Shown in pieces: positions 17,324-24,616 of a DNA stretch of 64,000 nt. The notes below the pieces were generated by a model that had not been told where the DNA came from, did no database searches, and saw only the letters and a list, made by a program, of their open reading frames with translations. Source of the DNA: Candidatus Hydrogenisulfobacillus filiaventi. Its GTDB lineage: Bacteria > Bacillota > Sulfobacillia > Sulfobacillales > R501. The position numbers were made by a program, and so were the translations under genes. Where the stretch lies: contig LR778114.1 of the NCBI GenBank assembly GCA_902809825.1, positions 806,001 through 870,000 on the forward strand. The letters run 5' to 3'. Within the stretch, counting starts at the first letter, position 1. Each line of letters begins with the position of its first letter.

Positions 17324-17701
17324 TGGAAAACGCCTCCCTTGTTGACCCTCACACGCCGTTCCACCGGAAGGGGGATTGTGATCCCTGGCGGGAACCCCTT
17401 CCGACTACCGGCATACCACTCCCGGCCGACGGGGGGAAACCCGTGCACAGCGGTCCGTGGCCGTCTGCACCCGTCGGCACGGGTTGGAACGGTGGCAGAA
17501 CGCCCGTTCGCAGCCGGGCAGGATTTTTTGACGTCGTTCAAGTTCGTTTGCGCTGAACGGCCCGGACAGGCCGGTTCTTTCCGGTTGGACTTTTGTCCCC
17601 TTGCGCCCGGCGGGGGGGAGGACCGGGGTTCAAACCGCACCGGCCGGGGGGGCCCGGCATACGCTGCTCCTGTCCCGGGCTGGGGAGGGGAGGGGTGGGC
17701 C
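17324..17701. other. Intergenic region between divergent genes
   Basis: No convincing gene is seen in this 378-bp gap. It must hold the promoters of the SPW gene (leftward) and the glycosyltransferase gene (rightward), but I find no sequence close to a standard -35/-10 pair. A short inverted repeat GTTCA...TGAAC lies at about 17537-17559. Confidence 0.5.
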
Positions 17702-18523
17702 ATGCAGGTAGTGGTCCCGTCGCGGGTGTTCGAGGAGATGGGCCTGACCTTGAGGGGGGCCTTGCGTCGCCTGGGGTACCGCGCGGAGGCGGTGACGCGG
17801 CCGGTGGCGGGGGCCGGCCCGGCCCTGGTCCTGGGGGCGCAGCTGCTGGCACCGCCGGAATTGAGGGCGCTAGCCCCGGGTTCCGTGCTCTACAACCTGG
17901 AGCCGCTCGATCCGGCCGCCCCCTGGCTGACGCCACCGGTGCGGGCGGCCTTCCGGGAGCGGCCGGTCTGGGACTATAGCCGCCGCAACTGCCGGACCTG
18001 GGCCGGGTTGGGGGTGGCGGGCCCCCTGCGGGTGCCCGTGGGCTATGTCCCCGAGCTGACCCGCATCCCGCCGACGGGCGCCGAGGACATCGAGGTGCTG
18101 TTCTACGGCACCCCCAACCCCCGCCGTCTACAGGTGCTGGAGGCCCTGCGGGCCCGGGGGGTGCGGGTGGCGGCCGCCTTCGGGGTCTGGGGGCCGGCGC
18201 GGGATGCCCTCATCGCCCGCGCTCGTCTGGTGCTGAACATCCATTACCATCCGGTCCGCATCTTCGAGGTGGTGCGGGTCTCCTACCTGCTGGCCAACCG
18301 CAAGGCGGTGGTGACGGAGTGTGACCCCGACACCGAACTGGATGAGGACCTGCGGGGGGCGGTGCGGGCGGTTCCCTATGAAGGCCTGGTGGAGGCCTGC
18401 CGGGAGCTCCTGGCCAACCCCGCCGCCCGCCGCGAGCTGGGGGAGCGGGGGCTGGCCGCGATGGCGGCGCGGGACGAAACCGTCCTCCTGGCCCGGGCCC
18501 TGGCGGGCCGCGAGACGGACTAG
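17702..18523 (+). CDS. Glycosyltransferase-like protein (GT1/CgeB-like C-terminal domain)
   Basis: A 273-aa protein. Its second half resembles the donor-binding half of GT-B glycosyltransferases of the CgeB-like group: IEVLFYGTPNPRRLQVLEAL, then ARARLVLNIHYHPVRIFEVVRVSYLLANRKAVVTE and a C-terminal helix with ANPAARRELGERGL. The N-terminal half is short. The ATG at 17702 follows GGGGAGGGG. It faces a three-gene minus-strand glycosyltransferase group, so a shared role in decorating a surface or spore polymer is likely by context. Donor and acceptor are unknown. Confidence 0.72.
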   Translation: MQVVVPSRVFEEMGLTLRGALRRLGYRAEAVTRPVAGAGPALVLGAQLLAPPELRALAPGSVLYNLEPLDPAAPWLTPPVRAAFRERPVWDYSRRNCRTWAGLGVAGPLRVPVGYVPELTRIPPTGAEDIEVLFYGTPNPRRLQVLEALRARGVRVAAAFGVWGPARDALIARARLVLNIHYHPVRIFEVVRVSYLLANRKAVVTECDPDTELDEDLRGAVRAVPYEGLVEACRELLANPAARRELGERGLAAMAARDETVLLARALAGRETD

Positions 18524-18535
18524 AGGCGAGGCGGA

Positions 18536-19279
18536 CTAGACCCGTTCTGGGTCCTCCCCGGCCCCGGCCACTTTGGCCCGGAAGCGGCGGGCGGCTTCTG
18601 TGAAGGCGCGGGTGGTCTCGGCCGGGTTCTGCTGTTTCAGGGTGACGCTTCCGAAGTGGTGGAGGAAGGTGTTGCGGGCGATGAGGAGGCGGTAACCCGC
18701 CCGGCGCACCCGCCAGGAGTAGTCATTGTCATCGAAGAAGCCGAGGGCGAAGCGGGCCTCGTCCAGCAGGCCCACCTCCTGCACCACCCGGCGCTTCACC
18801 ACCAGGCAGAAGCCGAGCAGGAAGTCGGTCTCCTCCCAGCAGTCGGGCCCGGCATTATAGCGCGCGGCCCAGGCTGGCATGGCGGACAGATCCCGGTAAG
18901 GCACCTCCACCTGCTGGCGGGGGGCGAAGCTGTAGTTGGTGACCGGCCCCACCATGCCCACGTCCGGGGCGCTGCCCAGGGCCCGCAGCAGGTTGTCGAG
19001 CCAGCCGGCTGTAACCAGCACGTCATTGTTCAGCAGGACCAGCACCTCCCCCCGGCTGCGCTCGATGCCCCGGTTAGTGCCGCCGGCATGGCCCTGGTTG
19101 ACCGGGTTGGCCACCACCACCGCCCCGGGCAGGCTGCGGAAGTAGGCCAGGGTGCCGTCGGTGGAGGCGTTGTCCACCAGCACCAGTTCGTAGGGGGGCG
19201 GGGTATGGGCCCGGATGCTGGCAATGGCCTGGCGGGTATAGGCCAACTGGTTATAGGCAGGGATGATGATACTGACCAT
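18536..19279 (-). CDS. Family 2 glycosyltransferase
   Basis: A 247-aa GT-A glycosyltransferase. It has the opening strand VSIIIPAYNQLAYTRQAI, the nucleotide-binding ELVLVDNASTDGTLAYF, NQGHAGGTNRGIE, the DXD-like VLLNNDVLV, and FALGFFDDNDYSWRVRRAGYRLL near the acceptor site. ATG at 19279 preceded by GGGAGGACGCC on the minus strand. It is the last gene of the minus-strand set 21274 to 18536 and resembles rhamnosyl- or galactofuranosyl-transferases in layout; the sugar is not identifiable. Confidence 0.85.
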   Translation of the reverse strand: MVSIIIPAYNQLAYTRQAIASIRAHTPPPYELVLVDNASTDGTLAYFRSLPGAVVVANPVNQGHAGGTNRGIERSRGEVLVLLNNDVLVTAGWLDNLLRALGSAPDVGMVGPVTNYSFAPRQQVEVPYRDLSAMPAWAARYNAGPDCWEETDFLLGFCLVVKRRVVQEVGLLDEARFALGFFDDNDYSWRVRRAGYRLLIARNTFLHHFGSVTLKQQNPAETTRAFTEAARRFRAKVAGAGEDPERV

Positions 19280-19302
19280 GGCGTCCTCCCGGTCAGGGCG
19301 GT

Positions 19303-20664
19303 TTAGGGGACAGCGGGCAATGGCGGCTTGCGGGCGTCCAGCTTGAGCTGCCAGGCGGGGTAGGCTGGATCGCGGCGAATGGCGGCGAAGCCAGCCTGCT
19401 GCAGCACCACCGTCAGCGACACCGTGTCCCAAAGCGAGCGGTGAAGGTCGGGCGCGTCCTCGCCCGCGCCCAGCAGGTTGGCGGTGACCGCCCCCGCCGA
19501 CACCTGGCCGGCGGTATAGGCCCGGCAGGTATGGGCCAGGTCGGGGGTGATGACGGTGAGGACCCCGCCCGGTTTCAGCACCCGGCCCCATTCCTGCAGC
19601 ACCGCTGGCACCTCCGCCGGGGCGAAGTGCTCCAGGACATGGGAGGCCCGCACGACATCGGCGTGGTCATCGGGGAAGGGCAGGGCGCGCAGGTCGCACA
19701 CCACCTCCACACACGGCCCCAGGCGGCCGTCGCAGTGAATCCAGTCGGGGTTGCCGGCCCCCCCGGCCGGTTGGGTCCCCGAGCCCAGGTCCAGGCGGAT
19801 GCGCGGGGGCCGGGTGAGGGGGGCGTAGCCCCGCCGGTTGCGGAAGCGGCCGTCGTAGTGCCAACGGACCTCGTTGACGAACAGGGTCTCCCAGTCCACC
19901 CCCAGCCCCTGCCACTTGCGGTTGAAGTGGTCCCAGGCCTCCTGCGCCACCGCCGCCTCCGCCGCCGGGTTCAGGCGGGCGAAGGAGGCATGGCCGAAGT
20001 GGTGCACGAACACGTCTTCGGCCACGTACAGGCGGTAGCCGGCCAGGCGCAGCCGGAGGCTGAGGTCGGCATCATCCGCCCCCAGCCGGCAACCGGGGTC
20101 GAGGCCGCCCATCGCCCGCAGGAGGGCGGTGCGCATCAACAGGCAGGCGCCCGAGAGGCTTTTGGCCTCGGTGAAGGTGCCGGCCGCGGTTTCTGCCCAG
20201 GCGCGGGCAAAGGCCGTAAAAGCGGCCCCGTCGTTGCCGGGGTCCAAGTAGGGCAGCGGCCCGTAGGCCACCACGTAATCCTGTTTAGCCCCCAGGCCCG
20301 AACCGAGGGGTCCGACCGCCCCCGCATCCGGCAGGAGGTCGAGCTGCCGGTGCAGCCGGCTGAGCCAGCCCGGGGGCAGCAGGAGGTCGTTATTGAGCAG
20401 GCAGACCGTTTCGCCGCCGGCGGCCGCCAGCCCCTGGTTGACGGCGGGGGCGAAGCCCCGGTTTTCGGGGTTGGTCAGCAGCACCAGGCCCCGGCGCAGG
20501 CCCTGCGCCCGCGGCAGCGTCCGGACCCAGTCTACGGTGCCGTCCCCGGAGGCGTTATCCACCACGATCAGCTCATAGGGGGCGTCGGTGTGCGCCTCCA
20601 GCGCCGCCAGGCAGCGCCGGGTGTGAGCGAGGTTGTTCCAGGTGACCACAATGACGCTGGTCGT
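19303..20664 (-). CDS. Bifunctional family 2 glycosyltransferase / SAM methyltransferase with apparent ACG start
   Basis: From 20664 the product is 453 aa. Residues 1-270 form a GT2 domain: SVIVVTWNNLAHTRR, ELIVVDNASGDGTVDW, NRGFAPAVNQGL, VCLLNNDLLL and GCRLGADDADLSLRL. Residues 290-450 form a class I methyltransferase-like domain: IRLDLGSGTQPAGG, VVCDLRALPFPDDHADVVRASHVLEHF, RVLKPGGVLTVITPD. No ATG, GTG or TTG lies at the expected place. The strong AAAGGAGGGG is seven bases before ACG ACC AGC GTC, which fits MTSVIVVTWN. The next GTG (20649) would cut into the first strand. It sits between two other glycosyltransferase genes. Confidence 0.8.
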   Translation of the reverse strand, partial: TTSVIVVTWNNLAHTRRCLAALEAHTDAPYELIVVDNASGDGTVDWVRTLPRAQGLRRGLVLLTNPENRGFAPAVNQGLAAAGGETVCLLNNDLLLPPGWLSRLHRQLDLLPDAGAVGPLGSGLGAKQDYVVAYGPLPYLDPGNDGAAFTAFARAWAETAAGTFTEAKSLSGACLLMRTALLRAMGGLDPGCRLGADDADLSLRLRLAGYRLYVAEDVFVHHFGHASFARLNPAAEAAVAQEAWDHFNRKWQGLGVDWETLFVNEVRWHYDGRFRNRRGYAPLTRPPRIRLDLGSGTQPAGGAGNPDWIHCDGRLGPCVEVVCDLRALPFPDDHADVVRASHVLEHFAPAEVPAVLQEWGRVLKPGGVLTVITPDLAHTCRAYTAGQVSAGAVTANLLGAGEDAPDLHRSLWDTVSLTVVLQQAGFAAIRRDPAYPAWQLKLDARKPPLPAVP

Positions 20665-20704
20665 GGAGGCCCCTCCTTTCTCCCTGCCGGTGGCGGGAGG
20701 CGGA

Positions 20705-21274
20705 CTAGCCGGCGCTCCGGTAGGCCGGATGCTGGCCGACCCGGTAGTGGTACAGCACGGCCGGGATGCGGATCTGGGTGCTGACGTCCTTGTGCGCCCG
20801 TTCCGCCCATTCGGTGTCTTCGCCCCAGCTGGCATCGCGGTAGCGGTGGCGGCGGGCGATGCGGCGGGCATAGCACATCAGATGGTTCGGCTTGCGGTAA
20901 TAGAAGGCCGGGTCCTCCCCCAGCTCGAACTCCACCCCGTAACGGGCGATCTTGCTGAACTGCCCCCGGAAGTGCACCTCCACGTCGAACACGATGCAAT
21001 CCGCCTCCGGGTGCTCCCGGATGGCCCCGTACAGGAGGTCGACGTAGTCCGGGGCCACGGTATCGTCATCGTCGATGAAGACCACGAAGTCGCCCTGGGC
21101 CATGTCCAGGAGCGCGTTGCGTTTCTCACCGATGCTGCGCCGCCGGTTGTCCACCAGCACCAGCACCTCCACATCCTTGCCGGCCGCCTGGGCGGTTAGG
21201 GTCTCCAGGGTGGGCGTCAGCAGCGGCAAGCGTTCCGGCAGCGCGGGAATGAGGATGGACAGTTTACAGCTCAT
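20705..21274 (-). CDS. Family 2 glycosyltransferase (short)
   Basis: A 189-aa GT-A protein: KLSILIPALPERLPLL, DVEVLVLVDNRRRSIGEKRNALLDMA, the DXD-containing DFVVFIDDDDTVAPDYVDLL, and ASWGEDTEWAERAHK near the acceptor site. It is shorter than usual, ending soon after the catalytic fold. ATG at 21274 with GAGAGGAGGG upstream on the minus strand. First gene of the leftward glycosyltransferase group. Confidence 0.85.
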   Translation of the reverse strand: MSCKLSILIPALPERLPLLTPTLETLTAQAAGKDVEVLVLVDNRRRSIGEKRNALLDMAQGDFVVFIDDDDTVAPDYVDLLYGAIREHPEADCIVFDVEVHFRGQFSKIARYGVEFELGEDPAFYYRKPNHLMCYARRIARRHRYRDASWGEDTEWAERAHKDVSTQIRIPAVLYHYRVGQHPAYRSAG

Positions 21275-21937
21275 GGTCCGGCCCTCCTCTCCGGCGGGAT
21301 GCGGCGCTATCCGGGAGCGCTTGCCCATAGGCTATGCGCCCGGCCCGGGACGGGTGCGGGCGTCCGCCGCCGCTGGCCCGGATGCGGGCCGGGCAGCCAA
21401 GGACCGGAACCGGCAGGGGACGGATACCCGGTCCCCGGAATGCACCACCGGACATCTCCGCCAACGTCCTCGATGACCGGGTGCCGCCATCGCTGCCCGG
21501 ACGGGCGGCCGTCCCGGTGGGAGGGCGGGGGACGGCCCTGGCCCCACCCGCTGGAACCGGCGGGTGCAGGGACCGCGCACCGGCGGATGGCCCCCTTGCC
21601 TGGTAACAGCCGCGGGCGGGCTGCAGGGGGAGCCGTCGGATCGGGCCCGCACCGGCATGCGCGGGGGGACCAGCGGAGGACACCCCGGTCGGGGAGCCCG
21701 GGAACCCCGCCTACCCCGTACCGAAGGGCCAGCCTCCGGAGCCGCAGGGCCTGCAGCCCGGCGTCGGGGCCGCGGAAGCTGTCCTCCGGCACGATACGGC
21801 AGCCCCTCCGTGCGGAGCCGGCGCACCGGGATAGTCTGCGGCTCCCAGCCGGCCGGGGCGGGCCGGACGCGCCCCCACAACGCTTGCCAACCGGCCATCC
21901 GCCGGGTCCGGCGGTCGCGCCGCACCCCCCTGGCCGT
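21275..21937. other. Region without an intact gene
   Basis: The frames here overlap heavily and none has a good start, ribosome site and family match together. On the minus strand a piece around 21800-21900 (MAGWQALWGRVRPAPAGWEPQTI) and a shifted frame after it look vaguely coding, but I cannot assign them. Next to the two remnants at 21938-22407, I read it as decaying DNA. Confidence 0.45.
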
Positions 21938-22168
21938 TCAGCGTCCATCTTCCCCGGCCAGGAGCCGGGCCAGCACCGCCGCCACCTTCGGGCGCAGGCT
22001 GTGGGCGGGGGGTGCCTGTCCAGCCGCCAGGACGGCGGTGCCGGACACGGTCAGCCAGGCGGTGGGGTGGGGACAGGTGCGGGTGGAGGCCATCTCTTCG
22101 CAGAGGGGGCAGAACCCGACCGCAGCGAAGGCCCGGGGGGTGATGCCGATCTCGAAGGTGTAACGTTC
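21938..22168 (-). pseudogene. Sulfate adenylyltransferase C-terminal remnant
   Basis: This minus-strand frame has no start codon. Its 76 residues match the end of ATP sulfurylase: EIGITPRAFAAVGFCPLCEE, then MASTRTCPHP, LTVSGTAVLAAGQAPPAHSL and RPKVAAVLARLL before a TGA. In intact enzymes the corresponding stretch has the cysteine cluster, SGTKVREMLR and the RPEVAEIL ending. Here the KVREMLR helix is shortened to AVLAA. No upstream part of the enzyme is found, so only the last fifth survives. It abuts a TnpB remnant. Confidence 0.7.
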
Positions 22169-22190
22169 CCCCGGCGCCCGGGCGCCGGGG

Positions 22191-22407
22191 GGCCGCCTTC
22201 AATGGACGCGGGTGAGGGACCTGCTCCCCCGTCGAGAGGACGGTAATAGGTGCCGGAGCCCGGGGTCCACTCCCACCGCCGCCTCCGGGCGCCGGGGCGG
22301 GCCGGACCCCGCTCCACCTCGCAGGGCAAGTTCACGCACCACTGCCCGCCCTCGCGGGACACCGTGGCGTGCAGGATGCGGGCCGGGTCCGCCGTCAGCT
22401 GCGGAGG
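22191..22407 (-). pseudogene. TnpB-like (IS200/IS605 family) remnant
   Basis: Three neighbouring pieces in different minus-strand frames line up with the middle of TnpB proteins: ILHATVSREGGQWCVNLPCEVE, then VGVDPGLRHL with the first RuvC-type aspartate, then TVLSTGEQVPHPRPLKAA. Frame changes separate them and a double stop lies just upstream. There is no TnpA, no intact ends and no guide-RNA element that I can see. It is a broken insertion sequence piece. Confidence 0.6.
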
Positions 22408-22564
22408 TTATCATGGCGGGGTCGACCTCCCTATGCGACGAGGTTCGGGAGTGGCTGATAAAATCTCATTAGCTAACTCGTATCCTTCTCGGTGGATGCC
22501 GCCTGCAGGGCCGAAGTGCCCGACCGGAGGGCCAATTTTCGGGCGCTCACGGCTGCGGCCGGCC

Positions 22565-22593
22565 TTGACTCCCGCCCGGGGGCCTGTTAGAAT
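22565..22593 (+). promoter_or_regulatory. Promoter of tRNA cluster 2
   Basis: TTGACT (22565-22570) and TAGAAT (22588-22593) with an exact 17-bp spacer, 11 bp before tRNA-Gly. A close match to the vegetative consensus. Confidence 0.85.
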
Positions 22594-22604
22594 CCTTGGT
22601 GCGC

Positions 22605-22679
22605 GCGGAAGTAGCTCAGTGGTAGAGCATCGCCTTGCCATGGCGAGGGTCGCGGGTTCGAATCCCGTCTTCCGCTCCA
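22605..22679 (+). tRNA. tRNA-Gly (anticodon GCC)
   Basis: Acceptor GCGGAAG/CTTCCGC, anticodon stem TCGCC/GGCGA around loop TTGCCAT, discriminator U as expected for Gly, encoded CCA. Confidence 0.97.
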
Positions 22680-22689
22680 CTTTTTATCT

Positions 22690-22764
<75 letters not shown>

Positions 22765-22794
22765 TTCTGATAGCCGGCACACGGCTGGGAGTGC

Positions 22795-22872
22795 GGGTGG
22801 TTAGCTCAGTTGGTTAGAGCGCTCGCTTGACATGCGAGAGGTTCAGAGGTTCGAGTCCTCTACCGCCCACCA
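22795..22872 (+). tRNA. tRNA-Val (anticodon GAC), integration target
   Basis: Acceptor GGGTGGT/ACCGCCC with one G-T pair, anticodon stem CTCGC/GCGAG around TTGACAT, encoded CCA. Its last 47 bases plus the following terminator recur exactly at 29818, marking it as the attachment site of the element. The gene remains complete because the element brings its own copy of the 3' half. Confidence 0.97.
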
Positions 22873-22902
22873 CACATTTGAAGCCCCGCAAGGCTTGCGG
22901 GG
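22826..22902 (+). repeat. Left attachment repeat (attL)
   Basis: 77 bp identical to 29818-29894, running from the anticodon loop of tRNA-Val(GAC) through its end into the terminator stem. Weaker similarity continues for about 55 bp after both copies (both end near GCGTCACCAT-AGGCGTCACC). Confidence 0.92.
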
Positions 22903-22911
22903 TTTGTTTTT
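22884..22911 (+). terminator. Terminator of tRNA cluster 2
   Basis: CCCCGCAA, a three-base loop and TTGCGGGG form a stem, followed by TTTGTTTTT. It is part of the duplicated att segment; the displaced chromosomal copy lies at 29876-29902. Confidence 0.85.
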
Positions 22912-22998
22912 GCCATCAACTGGGTTTGCGCCCCCCGGCGTCACCATGAGGCGTCACCACGAGAGAAAGCGAAAAAACGTCCCGCGGATAAACACCTA

Positions 22999-23544
22999 TC
23001 ATCGCCCCCGATCGGCCCGGCGTACGGCGTCCTCGATGGCATCGAGAATGACATCGCTACCCAATAAAATTCTTTCGGCAAGCCCGCGGCGCCGAGTATC
23101 TGTTAGCAACGCCAAGGATAGGGCTAACGGTAGCGGCGCATCCGTTCCCGCCGCTTGCGCCGCGGACCACATGGCCCGAAACGCGGCTTCGGATGGTTCA
23201 AGCCCGAACCGGACCGCCAGCGACACGTAGTGTTTCAAAGCGTTGGGCCAGTCAGGCGGCAATGACGGGATCGAGAGCCCCCACATCGATTGTAGCGATT
23301 CAGCCGGCCATTCCTCTGACGACGGCGCTGCGGCGGCCATAGGCTCTACTCCAGTCGCCAGCCATTCCGGACGCACCCCAAAAAAATGTGCGATCTTGAT
23401 GAGGGACCGTTCGCTGACGGCGGCGGTGCCCACCTCCCAATTTGCCAGGGTGCCAGGAGCAACTTTTAAGAAACGAGCCAGCGAGCGTTGCGTCAATCCG
23501 GCATGTCGCCGGAGCTGACGAATGCGTGCGCCTACATCATTCAT
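22999..23544 (-). CDS. XRE-family transcriptional repressor of the element
   Basis: A 181-aa protein. Residues 5-62 form a Cro/cI-type helix-turn-helix: IRQLRRHAGLTQRSLARFLKVAPGTLANWE, then RSLIKIAHFFGVRPEWLATG. The C-terminal 110 residues are helical and not recognised; I see no LexA-like protease serine-lysine pair. The ATG at 23544 has AAAGGAGGG. It is transcribed leftward from a promoter that overlaps that of the opposite excisionase-like gene, and operator palindromes lie over both promoters. This is the standard layout of an element-maintenance switch, so it likely represses both genes. Confidence 0.85.
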   Translation of the reverse strand: MNDVGARIRQLRRHAGLTQRSLARFLKVAPGTLANWEVGTAAVSERSLIKIAHFFGVRPEWLATGVEPMAAAAPSSEEWPAESLQSMWGLSIPSLPPDWPNALKHYVSLAVRFGLEPSEAAFRAMWSAAQAAGTDAPLPLALSLALLTDTRRRGLAERILLGSDVILDAIEDAVRRADRGR

Positions 23545-23569
23545 CGAATGCCCTCCTTTTTCTCGTTAC

Positions 23570-23635
23570 ATGCTTGCCTTAAAAGCATACCTGATTTATA
23601 CTGTCAATGCAAAGGTTTGCTTGAAAAGCAAGCAA
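23570..23635. promoter_or_regulatory. Overlapping divergent promoters with two operator palindromes
   Basis: Rightward promoter: TTGCCT (23574-23579), 17 bp, TATACT (23597-23602). Leftward promoter on the minus strand: TTGACA (23607-23602), 17 bp, TTTTAA (23584-23579). Two palindromes with 6-bp arms and a 7-bp centre lie at 23570-23588 (ATGCTT/AAGCAT) and 23617-23635 (TTGCTT/AAGCAA). The first covers the leftward -10 and the rightward -35. The second lies just before the excisionase-like gene's ribosome site. They are the likely binding sites of the XRE repressor. Confidence 0.75.
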
Positions 23636-23650
23636 AGGAGGATGGGCACG

Positions 23651-23824
23651 ATGACTACGATGACGATAGATCGGCGCTATTACTCCCCCAAGGAAATTAG
23701 TGCCATAACCGGACTGTCGATCGCGACCATTTCGCGGCGTATCAAAGACGGAACGATCCCCGCTGTGCGCATTGGACACCGGCTTTTGATCCCGGCATCT
23801 TGGGACCCCCAAAAACAGACATAA
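23651..23824 (+). CDS. Excisionase-like helix-turn-helix protein
   Basis: A 57-aa MerR-like winged-helix protein (HTH_17/excisionase group): YYSPKEISAITGLSIATISRRIKDGTIPAVRIGHRLLIP. It is almost only the DNA-binding domain. The AAAGGAGG at 23634-23641 abuts the ATG at 23642, so the ATG at 23651 is the better start. It would direct excision or activate early genes. It is divergent from the repressor. Confidence 0.8.
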   Translation: MTTMTIDRRYYSPKEISAITGLSIATISRRIKDGTIPAVRIGHRLLIPASWDPQKQT

Positions 23825-23860
23825 CGATAAAAACTCCGGGCCGGCTGGACCCCGGTCCGG

Positions 23861-23909
23861 ACAACCCCTCGTGGGGAATTCGTTACAACCCCTCATTGGG
23901 AAACAACCC
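23861..23909 (+). repeat. Direct repeats upstream of the rep-like gene
   Basis: ACAACCCCTC followed by a GGGGAA/GGGAA end occurs at 23861-23878 and 23885-23902 (24 bp apart), with a partial third ACAACCC at 23903. They directly precede the replication-like gene and could be iterons or binding sites; the number is small for an origin. Confidence 0.45.
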
Positions 23910-23926
23910 GCTTAGGAGGCAGGTTT

Positions 23927-24616
23927 ATGCTCAATATATTATCACAAGAATCCCAAGTCGCGGAAGCCCGCGCGTTTCTGACAGCGTTGGGCCCCGATGT
24001 ACGCTGGCGGCTCATCCGGGCCGATGGGCCAGAAGGCTATTGGTCTGAGCGGAAAGACGATCCCGGCCAACCGCCCGACCGGCTGCCCCTCGACCGAATG
24101 GACGCAATCCACAACTGGCACGTGCGGCCCATGCCGTTAACCGGCCCTTTTGTGTTGACGATGCTAGATGATACCACCCCCGCCGCTCTGGACCGGATGA
24201 CCTCCGACGGCCTATCACCGACCGCTGTCGTTGCGACCAGCCCGGGCCGTTACGAAATATGGCACCGCTGGCCGTGGGCGATGCCCAAAGCGAAAGCCGG
24301 GCAGCTCATCCGGCACCTCCAGCAGATATACCACACTGACCCCGGCGCCAACGCACCGGGCCGTCCGGGCCGCCTCTCCGGCAGTTGCAATCGGAAACCG
24401 GGTCGAAACGGATGCCCGGTGCGGCTGGTATCCACGGGGGCGGCGTTAACCGATACCCAAGCCCGCACTTGGCTCCGGCGGTTCCCGGTGCCGACGGAAC
24501 CACAGGTACGTCTAATTATCGGGATTGACCTAATTTGGAGGAAAATGATTTATGAGCAGTCGAATAGATGGTTATCATTATCTCTTTGTCGGCAGAGTGA
24601 TTCCTTACGAGCATAG
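23927..24616 (+). CDS. RepB-primase-like replication protein, probably 3'-truncated
   Basis: A 229-aa product with CTTAGGAGG before the ATG. Residues 70-165 resemble the primase-like domain of plasmid RepB proteins: FVLTMLDDTTPAALDRM, PTAVVATSPGRYEIWHRW, and GRPGRLSGSCNRKPGR. From about residue 193 (24505) base composition drops to AT-rich and the tail no longer looks like the family. I infer that the original 3' end was replaced by the cassette carrying the next gene, whose start it overlaps. Confidence 0.65.
   Translation: MLNILSQESQVAEARAFLTALGPDVRWRLIRADGPEGYWSERKDDPGQPPDRLPLDRMDAIHNWHVRPMPLTGPFVLTMLDDTTPAALDRMTSDGLSPTAVVATSPGRYEIWHRWPWAMPKAKAGQLIRHLQQIYHTDPGANAPGRPGRLSGSCNRKPGRNGCPVRLVSTGAALTDTQARTWLRRFPVPTEPQVRLIIGIDLIWRKMIYEQSNRWLSLSLCRQSDSLRA

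Noticed and set aside
17324-17701. A gene in the gap before the glycosyltransferase
   Set aside because: Frames here have no ribosome site and their translations are Arg/Pro-rich without family likeness.
22191-22407. An active TnpB with guide RNA
   Set aside because: The pieces are in three frames with stops and most of the nuclease domain is missing.
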